A stretch of 31,468 nt of DNA, taken from assembly GCA_035302345.1 (NCBI GenBank), contig DATGSS010000010.1, positions 1 through 31,468 of the forward strand. Direction: 5' to 3'. Positions within the stretch are counted from its first letter, which is position 1; every line of letters begins with the position of its first letter. A program made the translations under genes and the position numbers. Below the pieces are notes generated by a model. The model did not search any database, was not told the DNA's origin, and saw only the letters and a list, made by a program, of their open reading frames with translations. Positions 24,212 to 31,468 of the stretch are shown piece after piece. Source of the stretch: Paenalcaligenes sp035302345. Its GTDB lineage: Bacteria; Pseudomonadota; Gammaproteobacteria; Burkholderiales; Burkholderiaceae_B.

Positions 24212-24913
24212 ATGCAATACGTAGACATCAACACTTTTGATGGTAAAAATATGCGCGGTTTATATATCCCCGCACAAACCGATGATCCCCGCAATGCACC
24301 TGGCATTGTGCTCATCCAAGAAATCTTTGGAATCAACGATACGATGCAAGAACTCTCGCGCATCTGGTCGGCCAAAGGCTTCAACGTCCTATGCCCGGAT
24401 TTGTTCTTTCGTCAAGAAGCCAACCTCGAATTAGACCCCAACAAACCCGATGAATTTGAAAAAGGGGTACAGCTCATGCAAGGCATGGACCTTGAGCACA
24501 CCCTCAATGATCTGGAAAGTACGCGAGCTCACTTGGCCACAGTTATCGGCCATGAAAACATCGGTGCCATCGGCTACTGCTTGGGCGGCCGTTTGGTCAT
24601 CCAAATGGGAGCCCAAGGGCTGATCAAAGCTGCGGTCAGTTATTACGGTGTCAACCTGGAAAAAGTACTGCCCCAGGTCCCCACCACAGCAGCACCTGCC
24701 TACTTACATATCGCAGCCCTGGACAAATACGTCGAAGAGCCCAAATGCACACAGATCGTCGAAAACGTCACCCAACGAGAGGGCTGGGAATACGCCATCT
24801 ACGAAAACTGTGATCACGCCTTTGCGCGCCCCAACAGTGTGCATTACGTCGCCGAGGCTGCCCAACAGGCAGAACAACGCAGCGTCGAGTTCCTGCGCAA
24901 ACACCTCAAATAA
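24212..24913 (+). CDS. Dienelactone hydrolase family protein
   Basis: A 233-residue alpha/beta hydrolase with the cysteine triad of dienelactone hydrolases: C123 (GYCLGG), D171 (AALDKYV) and H202 (CDHAFAR), plus E36 in QEIFG, which activates the cysteine. The true chlorocatechol-pathway substrate is not implied, since many homologues act on other esters or lactones. The ATG at 24212 is preceded by AGGA (24201–24204). An upstream in-frame TTG (24185) has no support. It is divergent from gabD and 39 bp upstream of the DsrE-like gene. Confidence 0.9.
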   Translation: MQYVDINTFDGKNMRGLYIPAQTDDPRNAPGIVLIQEIFGINDTMQELSRIWSAKGFNVLCPDLFFRQEANLELDPNKPDEFEKGVQLMQGMDLEHTLNDLESTRAHLATVIGHENIGAIGYCLGGRLVIQMGAQGLIKAAVSYYGVNLEKVLPQVPTTAAPAYLHIAALDKYVEEPKCTQIVENVTQREGWEYAIYENCDHAFARPNSVHYVAEAAQQAEQRSVEFLRKHLK

Positions 24914-24952
24914 GGCATACTTGGACCTTTCCCCTTTAATCAGGAGTGATCC

Positions 24953-25270
24953 ATGACAGAACAAGAAATGGGTGCTGGCATTCAGGTCGTGCTGCATGCC
25001 AGCACCCCCGAGGCCCTGCAACGAGCACGCAATAATGCAGTTAACCTGGCCAAGCAGTGGCCCAACTCCGAGGTGGAAATCGTCGCTAATGCGGGGGCGG
25101 TACGCGCCGCCCTCGAGCACACCCACGCCACCGACGCCTGCCTACGCCTGTGCCAAAACACCCTGCAGCGCCTGGAATTACAATGCCCAGAGCACATACA
25201 AACCGTGCCCGCTGCAGTGGTCTGGGTTGTCGAGCGTCAAAAACAAGGTTGGCACTATTTAAGCACCTAA
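24953..25270 (+). CDS. DsrE-like small protein
   Basis: 105 residues with the DsrE/DsrF-like fold pattern: a first strand GIQVVLHASTPEAL, a helix ARNNAVNLAKQWP, then VEIVANAGAVRAAL (41–54). C63 and C67 lie in the DACLRLCQNTL segment, where related proteins keep a cysteine; C78 is also present. VPAAVVWVVERQKQGWHYL ends the protein. The function is unknown; relatives are usually described as sulfur-relay-like. AGGAG (24942–24946) precedes the ATG. It sits behind the dienelactone hydrolase, probably co-transcribed. Confidence 0.75.
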   Translation: MTEQEMGAGIQVVLHASTPEALQRARNNAVNLAKQWPNSEVEIVANAGAVRAALEHTHATDACLRLCQNTLQRLELQCPEHIQTVPAAVVWVVERQKQGWHYLST

Positions 25271-25286
25271 AAAATCCACATGTTGA

Positions 25287-25315
25287 TTCACATGCCTTGT
25301 TGATAGGGCTAAAAT
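25287..25315 (+). promoter_or_regulatory. Candidate sigma-70 promoter for galE
   Basis: TTCACA (25287–25292) and TAAAAT (25310–25315) are separated by exactly 17 bases and lie about 60 bp before the galE start. Both hexamers match consensus at 5/6. It falls in the 102-bp gap after the DsrE-like gene. Confidence 0.5.
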
Positions 25316-25372
25316 ACGCCTGTTTGCCGCCCAACTAGGGCTCTAGGTTTATTCAATGGCTAGGTTTGCGCT

Positions 25373-26404
25373 ATGACTCCAACTATTTTAGTGACCGGTG
25401 GCACGGGCTTTATCGGCAGCCACACCACCGTTCTTTTACAAGAAGCCGGCTTTCAAGTGCTAATTTTAGATAACCTCAGCAACAGTGAAGCACAGGTGGC
25501 CACCGCCATTGAGAACATCACGGGCCAAGCACCCACCCTGATTCAGGGTGATATTAGGGACGAGGCCCTGCTCAAAAACATTTTCACCGAAAACAACATC
25601 CAAGCAGTGGTGCATTTTGCAGGTCTCAAAGCAGTCGGTGAATCTGTTGCACAGCCTCTGCTTTACTACGACAACAATATCCACGGCACCAATACGTTGC
25701 TGCGCACCATGGCAAAAGCCCAGGTTAAAACCATCCTGTTTTCATCCTCGGCTACGGTGTACGGTGAACCCCAAGCACTACCCCTCACAGAAAGCCACCC
25801 CCTATCTAGCACTAATCCTTACGGACATAGCAAACTCGTCATCGAGCAAATGCTGGGCTACCTCTATCAAAGCGACCCACAGTGGCGCATCTGTAATCTG
25901 CGTTATTTTAATCCTGTCGGTGCGCACCCCAGCGGGCACATCGGCGAATCCCCCCGCGGCACGCCAAACAACCTGATGCCATATATCATGCAGGTAGCCG
26001 CAGGCCAACGCCCTAAACTACAAGTATTTGGTGATGATTATCCCACTCCAGATGGCACCGGGGTACGCGATTACATCCACGTGATGGACCTGGCCGCTGG
26101 ACATCTGGCTGCATTACAACGCTTGCTACAGCCCGAATCAGCCACCCAAGGTGAATTATTGAATATTAATTTGGGCACCGGTCGAGGCTATTCAGTACTA
26201 GAAATGATCGCAGCCACAGAAAAAGTAACAGGGCGCTCAATTCCCTATGAAATCAGCCCTCGCCGCGCTGGTGATATAGCCAGCTGCTGGGCCAGTACAG
26301 ACTACGCCACCCAAGCGCTCAACTGGCAGGCCCAGCTTGGACTAGCACAAATGTGCGCGGACGCCTGGCGCTACACCCAAAAGCACCTGCACAACGACGC
26401 CTAA
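25373..26404 (+). CDS. galE: UDP-glucose 4-epimerase
   Basis: An extended SDR of 343 residues that interconverts UDP-glucose and UDP-galactose for envelope sugars. The NAD motif is GGTGFIGSH (9–17); D33 in ILDNLSNS and GDIRD (59–63) follow. The catalytic serine lies in SSSATVYG and the YxxxK pair is Y150/K154 (NPYGHSK), as in E. coli GalE. The NLRYFNPVGAHPSG, RDYIHVMDLA and NLGTGRGYSVLEM motifs are family-specific. A probable promoter lies upstream and no terminator is visible downstream. Confidence 0.95.
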   Translation: MTPTILVTGGTGFIGSHTTVLLQEAGFQVLILDNLSNSEAQVATAIENITGQAPTLIQGDIRDEALLKNIFTENNIQAVVHFAGLKAVGESVAQPLLYYDNNIHGTNTLLRTMAKAQVKTILFSSSATVYGEPQALPLTESHPLSSTNPYGHSKLVIEQMLGYLYQSDPQWRICNLRYFNPVGAHPSGHIGESPRGTPNNLMPYIMQVAAGQRPKLQVFGDDYPTPDGTGVRDYIHVMDLAAGHLAALQRLLQPESATQGELLNINLGTGRGYSVLEMIAATEKVTGRSIPYEISPRRAGDIASCWASTDYATQALNWQAQLGLAQMCADAWRYTQKHLHNDA

Positions 26405-26449
26405 AAAAATAAATTTGAGTACCCATTAACTTTTAAGTAGTAGGAAAAA

Positions 26450-27217
26450 ATGGACATTAAACGCACCCATGCACACTTTCAACTAGAAGGTAAAACCGGC
26501 ACGCTGAGCATTCGCAATGCAACCCGCCTAAATTTATTAGATAGCGCTGTTATTGAAGACCTCATTGCCGTACTGGATGAAATCCGCTCACTGGATCAAA
26601 TGCATTCACTAGTATTTCGCGGCGAAGGGGATGACGCTTTTATTGCAGGGGCGCACATCAAAGAAATGTCCGGTCTCAACCCCGAAACCGCACAGGTATT
26701 TATCCGCAAACTCAAAGCCCTGTGTGACGCGCTTTACCACTTTCCAACCCCAGTCATCGCACGCATCCCTGGCTGGTGCCTAGGCGGTGGGCTAGAAGTT
26801 GCACTGGCTTGTGATTTACGCATCATCGCCAGCGAAGCCCATGTCGGCATGCCCGAGGTTAAAGTCGGAATCCCCTCGGTGATTCATGCCACCCTACTGC
26901 CACATTTTATCGGCACCAGTCGCTCAGACTGGATGCTACTGACAGGTGAAAACATCGACGCCACCACCGCCACGGAATGGGGCATGATGACCGAATGCGC
27001 CCCCCTGACCGAACTAGATAACCGGATCGAAAAACTCACCCAGCAGTTTTCAGAGCTCGGTCCCAAAGTTCTGCGTCAGCAAAAAGCCCTCAATCGTCGC
27101 TGGTTGGAAATCCCGCTCTCACAAGCCATGGAAGAAACAGTACAGGCCTTTGGTCAGGCTTTTACCACGGGCGAGCCCGAGCACTACATGAATAAATTTC
27201 TTAATGAAAAGAAATAA
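26450..27217 (+). CDS. Enoyl-CoA hydratase / crotonase family protein
   Basis: 255 residues with the crotonase core: oxyanion-hole residues in IAGAHIKEM and GWCLGGGLEVALACDLR (108–124), and the two glutamates E116 and E136 (GMPEVKVGIPS) spaced 20 apart. It is therefore likely catalytically competent, but the substrate is unknown. It is clearly diverged from the crotonase at 1769–2545 (different N- and C-termini), not a recent duplicate. AGGA precedes the ATG. It ends at a strong terminator, which separates it from the DUF1445 gene. Confidence 0.85.
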   Translation: MDIKRTHAHFQLEGKTGTLSIRNATRLNLLDSAVIEDLIAVLDEIRSLDQMHSLVFRGEGDDAFIAGAHIKEMSGLNPETAQVFIRKLKALCDALYHFPTPVIARIPGWCLGGGLEVALACDLRIIASEAHVGMPEVKVGIPSVIHATLLPHFIGTSRSDWMLLTGENIDATTATEWGMMTECAPLTELDNRIEKLTQQFSELGPKVLRQQKALNRRWLEIPLSQAMEETVQAFGQAFTTGEPEHYMNKFLNEKK

Positions 27218-27244
27218 AAACCCAACCTGATTGTTAGGGTTTTT
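27216..27244. terminator. Rho-independent terminator after the second crotonase gene
   Basis: AAAAACCC (27216–27223) pairs with GGGTTTTT (27237–27244), with an inner AAC/GTT pairing. The T-run closes the plus-strand reading and the A-run does the same on the minus strand, so it could be bidirectional. It overlaps the gene's stop region. Confidence 0.8.
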
Positions 27245-27311
27245 GGCGATGTTTCAGCCTATCTAAATAGGGTAATCTGGGAACTCAGTATTTGTTGAGA
27301 TACATTCGCAA

Positions 27312-28109
27312 ATGTTGCCTACAACCCATTCCCAGCAATCCCCCCTATATTTGCGCCAGAAAATTCGCGAGGGCGCATTTTCTGGCCCTACGACTGGGCT
27401 AGCCCCAGACTATGTGCAGGCCAATCTAATGATCCTGCCCAAAGCGCTAGCCAGTGAGTTTTTACTCTTTTGTCAACGCAATCCCAAACCCTGCCCACTG
27501 ATTTACGTCAGCGAGCCTGGCCAAACTATATTAGATGCTGTTGGGCAGGGCCTGGACATCCGTACTGATGTTCCACGCTATCGGGTTTGGCAGCACGGCC
27601 AGCTTCATGCCGAAGTCAACGATGTCACAGAATTTTGGCGTGAGGATTTGGTGTCCTTCCTGATTGGATGTTCTTTTTCTTTTGAACACGCTTTATTGGC
27701 CCATGGGTTGTCGTTGCGCCAGCTCGAACAGGGCGTCAATGTCCCCATGTATAAAACCAATATACCTACTCAAGCCACGACCAACCTTAGTGGCCCTCTG
27801 GTAGTTTCCATGAGGCCCTTTGTTGCAGCAGACGCCATTCGAGCAATTCAGGTTACTTCTCGCTTTCCCGCCGTTCATGGTGCCCCGGTACATATCGGCG
27901 ACCCAAGCTTAATCGGCATTAAAAACATCAACCAGCCTGATTATGGGGATGCGGTCACCATCCACCCCAATGAGCTTCCCGTATTCTGGGCTTGTGGCGT
28001 CACACCACAAGCTGTAATCGAAACAGTTCAGCCTGAATTCAGCATCACACATGCGCCAGGACACATGTTGATTACCGATCTTTTAAACACTCAACTTGCA
28101 ACACTTTAA
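27312..28109 (+). CDS. DUF1445 family putative hydro-lyase (D-glutamate cyclase-like)
   Basis: 265 residues with the conserved DUF1445 (YcsI-like) motifs: SGPTTGLAPDYVQANLMILP (24–43), NPKPCPLIYV, DIRTDVPRYRV (82–92), FLIGCSFSFEHALL (116–129), VVSMRPF, RFPAVHGAPVHIGDP (184–198) and ELPVFWACGVTPQ (221–233). Family members are annotated as hydro-lyases; a vertebrate relative converts D-glutamate to 5-oxoproline. The real substrate here is unknown. There is no strong Shine-Dalgarno. It is directly upstream of the TRAP genes on the same strand, which suggests it acts on the transported compound. Confidence 0.88.
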   Translation: MLPTTHSQQSPLYLRQKIREGAFSGPTTGLAPDYVQANLMILPKALASEFLLFCQRNPKPCPLIYVSEPGQTILDAVGQGLDIRTDVPRYRVWQHGQLHAEVNDVTEFWREDLVSFLIGCSFSFEHALLAHGLSLRQLEQGVNVPMYKTNIPTQATTNLSGPLVVSMRPFVAADAIRAIQVTSRFPAVHGAPVHIGDPSLIGIKNINQPDYGDAVTIHPNELPVFWACGVTPQAVIETVQPEFSITHAPGHMLITDLLNTQLATL

Positions 28110-28199
28110 CTAAATAGGTGCTCAGATACCGCTGGATAATCATTTAACAATTAAATCACTATAAGCACACACTACTACACCAAACAGGAGTTCTTTTTT

Positions 28200-29285
28200 A
28201 TGAGATGCTTTACTTTTAAACGCCTCAGTTATTCTCTTTTACTGGCCACAGGGATAGGCTTGGCTGCCACAGCGAACGCACAAGAATACCAAGCCCCAGA
28301 GGGCGAATTGCCTGAAACCAATATCACCGTTGTTGGCGGGCTGAGCAACCTCACTGCTTATCGCAATGTCGAGCGCCCCTTTTGGGCCGAATCTGTGCCT
28401 GAGCTCACAGATGGCCAGGTCACCGTCGAAATACAGGGCTTTAACGACATGGGGCTCAAAGGCCCCGAAGTTCTACGTCTCATCGGCCAAGGGGTCATCC
28501 CTTTTGGTTCTGCCACAATGTCCTATTTTGCCAGTGACAACCCCATTAACGAGGCCATTGATTTAGCTGGGTTAGCGCCTACCATCGAAATAGCAAAAGA
28601 GATTACCGATGCTTTCCAGCCGGTTTACGAGGACTTTTACAAAGATAACAACATCAAGGTGCTGGGCTTTTCTACCTACCCGGCCCAAGTGCTTTTCTGT
28701 AATGCCGAAGTTAACGTCCTGGATGACATCAAAGGCAAAAAGGTACGCACCAGCAGCCGTAACCAGGCTGAATTTGTAGAGGCCCTAGGCGGCAGCAGCG
28801 TCACCATCCCATTCCCCGAGGTTGTCCCTGCCCTGCAAAACCGAATTGTAGACTGTGCAATTACTGGCTCCATGTCAGGTTATTCGGCCAAATGGTACGA
28901 GGTTAGCACCCACCTCTATGCCCTGCCCATTAACTGGAACCAGCAGATCCACGCGGTCAATATGGACTACTGGAACGACCTCGACCCACAAGTTCAAGAG
29001 TTCCTGGAGACCAACCTGCCTTTGATGTATGAACGCATTTGGCAAGATGCAGCTGCAGAAACCTTCGAAGGCTACGCTTGTAACACGGGTGGCGATGAGT
29101 GTGACGAAGAGGTCAAAGGCAAAATGAAACTCGTTGAGCCCACCGAAGAAGACACCGAAAAGCTACTGAAACTGACAGAGGAAATTGTGCTGCCTAAATG
29201 GGCTGCGCGCTGTTCTGACCAGTGTGTTGAAGACTTTAATAGCACGATTGGAGAGATTTTAAACATGACCGCAGTCAAAGAATAG
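28200..29285 (+). CDS. TRAP transporter substrate-binding protein (DctP family)
   Basis: A periplasmic binding protein of 361 residues. The signal peptide (about 1–27) ends TANA, with the mature protein beginning QEYQAPEG. Characteristic segments are QGVIPFGSATMSY, KGKKVRTSSRNQAEFVEALG (the Arg that usually binds a carboxylate) and ALQNRIVDCAITG. Two cysteine pairs in the C-terminal third (CNTGGDEC, CSDQC) are unusual and could form disulfides. The ligand is unknown. AGGAG (28186–28190) lies nine bases upstream of the ATG. A strong terminator follows, before dctQ. Confidence 0.93.
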   Translation: MRCFTFKRLSYSLLLATGIGLAATANAQEYQAPEGELPETNITVVGGLSNLTAYRNVERPFWAESVPELTDGQVTVEIQGFNDMGLKGPEVLRLIGQGVIPFGSATMSYFASDNPINEAIDLAGLAPTIEIAKEITDAFQPVYEDFYKDNNIKVLGFSTYPAQVLFCNAEVNVLDDIKGKKVRTSSRNQAEFVEALGGSSVTIPFPEVVPALQNRIVDCAITGSMSGYSAKWYEVSTHLYALPINWNQQIHAVNMDYWNDLDPQVQEFLETNLPLMYERIWQDAAAETFEGYACNTGGDECDEEVKGKMKLVEPTEEDTEKLLKLTEEIVLPKWAARCSDQCVEDFNSTIGEILNMTAVKE

Positions 29286-29298
29286 TTTATTTAACACT

Positions 29299-29335
29299 GC
29301 CAACGCGCAAGGTGCGCCTTGCCGTTGGCTTTTTT
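29299..29335 (+). terminator. Strong rho-independent terminator between dctP and dctQ
   Basis: GCCAACG (29299–29305) pairs with CGTTGGC (29323–29329) and GCAAGG (29307–29312) with CCTTGC (29317–29322) over a four-base TGCG loop, with one bulged C. Six T follow at once (29330–29335). It lies wholly between the stop of dctP and the start of dctQ, so it probably lets dctP be made in excess over the membrane subunits. Confidence 0.9.
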
Positions 29336-29346
29336 ATACGCACTCT

Positions 29347-29961
29347 ATGACCACAACTGCCAAACATAACTTTTTGGATAAGGCCCTTGATTATGCGCAC
29401 TGCCTATCGCGGTTTGCTATCTGGGCTGCGGGCGCGCTCACGCTAATCAGTGCTTTATACATCACTATTAATGTGCTCTTTCGCAAGCTCGCGGGGTTTT
29501 CACTGGGCGGCTCGGATGAGCTCTCGGGCTATGCCTTTGCTATTAGCATCAGCTGGGCGTTGTCATTTGCTACCCTGGAGCGCGCCAATATACGTATTGA
29601 TGCGTTATACCAAACCCTACCTACCCGCGTCTGTGCCATTTTGGATTGGGTGGCGCTTGTAGGTTTGGCAGTATTTATTGCCTATATCACCCGATATGCA
29701 GTAGATGTTGCTCACACATCATGGACACGGGGCTCAACTGCTAACACGACGCTGGGTACCCCTCTTTGGATACCTCAGTTGATCTGGCTCATCGGACTAA
29801 TTTGGTTTTGTATTGTTTTGGCATTGATGCTTTTACGTTCCACATGGGCCCTGATCACGGGCGATCTGGTCACAATATCCAAAATAGCCCGCATACGCAG
29901 CACCCAAGAAGAAGCCGCCGAAGAGGCTGAAGAGGGTCGCAAAATGGTCGAGGGGGCGTGA
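29347..29961 (+). CDS. TRAP transporter small membrane subunit (DctQ family)
   Basis: 204 residues with about four transmembrane segments (about 22–42, 60–80, 100–120, 145–165). The conserved motif between the first two, LGGSDELSGYAFAIS (53–67), with ERANIRIDALYQTLP after the second, is typical of DctQ. The charged C-terminal tail is rich in Glu/Ala (EEAAEEAEEGRK). It starts 11 bp after the terminator's T-run, so it may depend on readthrough or its own promoter; no Shine-Dalgarno is obvious. It ends overlapping the dctM start. Confidence 0.92.
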   Translation: MTTTAKHNFLDKALDYAHCLSRFAIWAAGALTLISALYITINVLFRKLAGFSLGGSDELSGYAFAISISWALSFATLERANIRIDALYQTLPTRVCAILDWVALVGLAVFIAYITRYAVDVAHTSWTRGSTANTTLGTPLWIPQLIWLIGLIWFCIVLALMLLRSTWALITGDLVTISKIARIRSTQEEAAEEAEEGRKMVEGA

Positions 29962-31244
29962 TGATTACTGTTAGCTTAGTTTTATTGCTGGTCCTGATAG
30001 GAATCAGCATTCCGGTTGGCGCCGCGCTGGGGGTTTTGGGATTAATACTTGAACCCTTATATTCATTCCTACCGCTCACCAAAGCAATTGGTGAGGTTAG
30101 CTGGGGTACCAGTAATGAATTTTTATTAGTTGCTATTCCCTTATTTATTATGCTTGGCGAGATACTATTACGCTCGGGAATTGCTGACCGCATGTACAAC
30201 GCAATGAGTCTGTGGCTATCCTGGCTACCCGGTGGCCTCATGCATGCAAATATTGGTGCCAGCGCTCTTTTTGCTGCCACCTCAGGATCCAGTGTCGCCA
30301 CAGCAGCCACTGTAGGCACTGTCGCCCTGCCTCAAATCAAACGACAAAAATATAACGAGCCCCTTTTCCTAGGGAGTTTGGCTGCAGGGGGCACATTGGG
30401 TATTTTAATCCCACCCTCCATCAATCTAATTATTTATGGTGTACTCACAGACACCTCAGTCCCCCGCCTGTACCTCGCAGGCATTTTACCGGGTATTGGC
30501 ATTGCCGTGCTTTTTATGCTCATGATCGCCCTGGCCTGCATCGTCAAACCAGCCTGGGGCGGGAAACGCCAACGCAGCGATTGGCCCGAGCGCTTTACGG
30601 CCTTGATACATCTGTTGCCCCCATTAGCGATATTTCTGATGGTTGTGGGATCTATCTATGCAGGACTGGCAACCCCCACCGAGGCAGCCGCGCTGGGCGT
30701 TGTTGGCGCCCTTATCTTGGCCGCATTTACCAAACGCCTAACCTTTGCCATGTTGCGTGAGGTTTTCGAGGGCACCATGAAAACCAGTGCCATGATCATG
30801 TTGATCATCATAGGTGCAGCCTTCTTAAATTTCATTATGTCCGCAATTGGCCTGACTACTGCACTGACCAGTAGCATCACTAATTTGGGCTACTCACCCA
30901 CCACCATGCTTTTGGTACTGGTTGCGTTTTACTTGATTTTAGGCTGCTTTATGGAAACCCTATCCATGATGGTCACAACTATTCCCATCATTGCACCCGT
31001 CATGATTGCGCTAGGGTTTGACCCTATCTGGTTAGGCATTGTCATCATTATTCTTATTGAGGCAGCGCTGATCACCCCGCCTGTTGGCCTCAACCTGTTT
31101 GTTATACAAAGCCTGCGCAAAAGTGGCAGCATGAATGCTGTCATGCTGGGCAGCTTGCCTTTTGTGCTGATGTTATTAGCCATGATAGTTATGCTGATGC
31201 TGTTTCCCGGTTTGGCCGTTTGGCTACCCACATTTTTTGATTAG
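29961..31244 (+). CDS. TRAP transporter large permease subunit (DctM family)
   Basis: 427 residues from the ATG at 29961 (a GTG at 29958 is an alternative). It is an inner-membrane symporter protein with about twelve hydrophobic segments. Family landmarks are GISIPVGAALG near the N-terminus, IPLFIMLGEILLRSGIADR, LGILIPPSINLIIYGVL (a hairpin motif with PPS) and the second such element EAALITPPVGLNLFVIQ. The start overlaps the dctQ stop by one base (TGATG), indicating coupled translation. With DctP and DctQ it makes a complete TRAP transporter, which normally imports organic acids using the sodium gradient. Confidence 0.95.
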   Translation: MITVSLVLLLVLIGISIPVGAALGVLGLILEPLYSFLPLTKAIGEVSWGTSNEFLLVAIPLFIMLGEILLRSGIADRMYNAMSLWLSWLPGGLMHANIGASALFAATSGSSVATAATVGTVALPQIKRQKYNEPLFLGSLAAGGTLGILIPPSINLIIYGVLTDTSVPRLYLAGILPGIGIAVLFMLMIALACIVKPAWGGKRQRSDWPERFTALIHLLPPLAIFLMVVGSIYAGLATPTEAAALGVVGALILAAFTKRLTFAMLREVFEGTMKTSAMIMLIIIGAAFLNFIMSAIGLTTALTSSITNLGYSPTTMLLVLVAFYLILGCFMETLSMMVTTIPIIAPVMIALGFDPIWLGIVIIILIEAALITPPVGLNLFVIQSLRKSGSMNAVMLGSLPFVLMLLAMIVMLMLFPGLAVWLPTFFD

Positions 31245-31255
31245 GTAACAAATCC

Positions 31256-31468
31256 ATGAGACTTTATTTTGACTTGTATGACGCAAAAAACACTGCCCAG
31301 CGAATCGAGATCACTCTTAGCCATGGGCTGATTGCTGGCTGGGCTGGCCGCGATAAAGCAGCCAATGAAGCGCATATACAAGAATTGGCTGAACTCGGTG
31401 TACCCAGACCCAGCAACATCCCCCTTTTCTACGAAGTGGGACGCAACCATTTTGTACAGGACAACACC
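31256..31468 (+). CDS. DUF2848 family protein, 5' end only (partial)
   Basis: The first 71 codons, running off the right edge. From the ATG at 31256 the N-terminus shows the DUF2848 signature: GLIAGWAGRDKAANEAHIQE and ELGVPRPSNIPLFYEV. DUF2848 proteins are distant relatives of fumarylacetoacetate hydrolase and have no settled function. It is 11 bp downstream of dctM with AGG upstream, so is probably in the same transcript. Because the gene is cut, catalytic residues cannot be checked. The family call relies on recognising the N-terminal motif alone. Confidence 0.75.
   Translation, partial: MRLYFDLYDAKNTAQRIEITLSHGLIAGWAGRDKAANEAHIQELAELGVPRPSNIPLFYEVGRNHFVQDNT

Noticed and set aside
24704..25126. 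140-codon minus-strand frame across the dienelactone hydrolase and DsrE-like genes
   Set aside because: It spans two genes supported on the other strand with a ribosome-binding site, and has no domain.
1769..27217. The two crotonase genes as a duplicated pair
   Set aside because: They share only the family motifs; their N- and C-termini and most of the sequence differ.

Overview
The window reads as an ordinary chromosomal segment of a betaproteobacterium, most likely a member of the Alcaligenaceae (Bordetella/Alcaligenes relatives). The support is gene content and order: a rsmB–DUF4390–ntrY–ntrX block, gpmA–envC–ctpA–moeB divergent from rhodanese–grxC–secB–gpsA, comF next to bioC, an orphan Bug-type (tripartite tricarboxylate) binding protein and a TRAP transporter. 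I see no rRNA, tRNA, CRISPR array, insertion sequence, integrase or phage gene. Base composition looks even, slightly above 50% GC by eye. Genus assignment is inference.

Layout. (1) 1–2545, minus strand: a crotonase-family enoyl-CoA hydratase, then atpI, atpB and the start of atpE, the head of the F1Fo ATP synthase operon. (2) 2603–5599, plus strand: an M61 metallopeptidase with a PDZ domain, a pteridine-reductase-like SDR and folB, tightly packed and probably one operon with a folate/pterin theme. (3) 5622–10344, minus strand: gpmA, envC, ctpA and moeB, covering glycolysis, control of cell-wall hydrolases, a periplasmic C-terminal processing protease and sulfur-carrier adenylation. (4) 10482–12824, plus strand: membrane-anchored rhodanese, grxC, secB and gpsA, closed by a weak terminator, then a Bug receptor (12876–13922) with its own terminator. 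(5) 13978–15345, minus strand: comF and trmL; 15491–16408, plus strand: bioC. (6) 16409–16717: the only gene-free stretch over 300 bp. It is purine-rich and holds a run of short hairpins with GGA-rich loops, then the ntrX terminator. (7) 16718–21788, minus strand: rsmB, DUF4390, ntrY, ntrX. (8) 21983–22504, plus strand: gamma-class carbonic anhydrase-like gene, convergent with gabD (minus strand) over a shared 15-bp inverted repeat. (9) 24212–27217, plus strand: dienelactone hydrolase, DsrE-like small protein, galE and a second crotonase, ended by a strong terminator. (10) 27312–31468, plus strand: DUF1445 putative hydro-lyase, TRAP dctP, dctQ, dctM and the start of a DUF2848 gene. This looks like an uptake-and-catabolism cluster for an unidentified organic acid, with a strong terminator between dctP and dctQM.

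Most of the window is conserved housekeeping. The parts most worth a second look are the DUF1445/TRAP/DUF2848 cluster, the hairpin-rich stretch between bioC and ntrX, a perfect 7-3-7 palindrome inside the probable gpmA promoter, and small putative operators upstream of atpI and the carbonic anhydrase gene. I found no clear evidence of a wholly new multi-gene system. All family calls come from motif recognition by eye; no searches were run.
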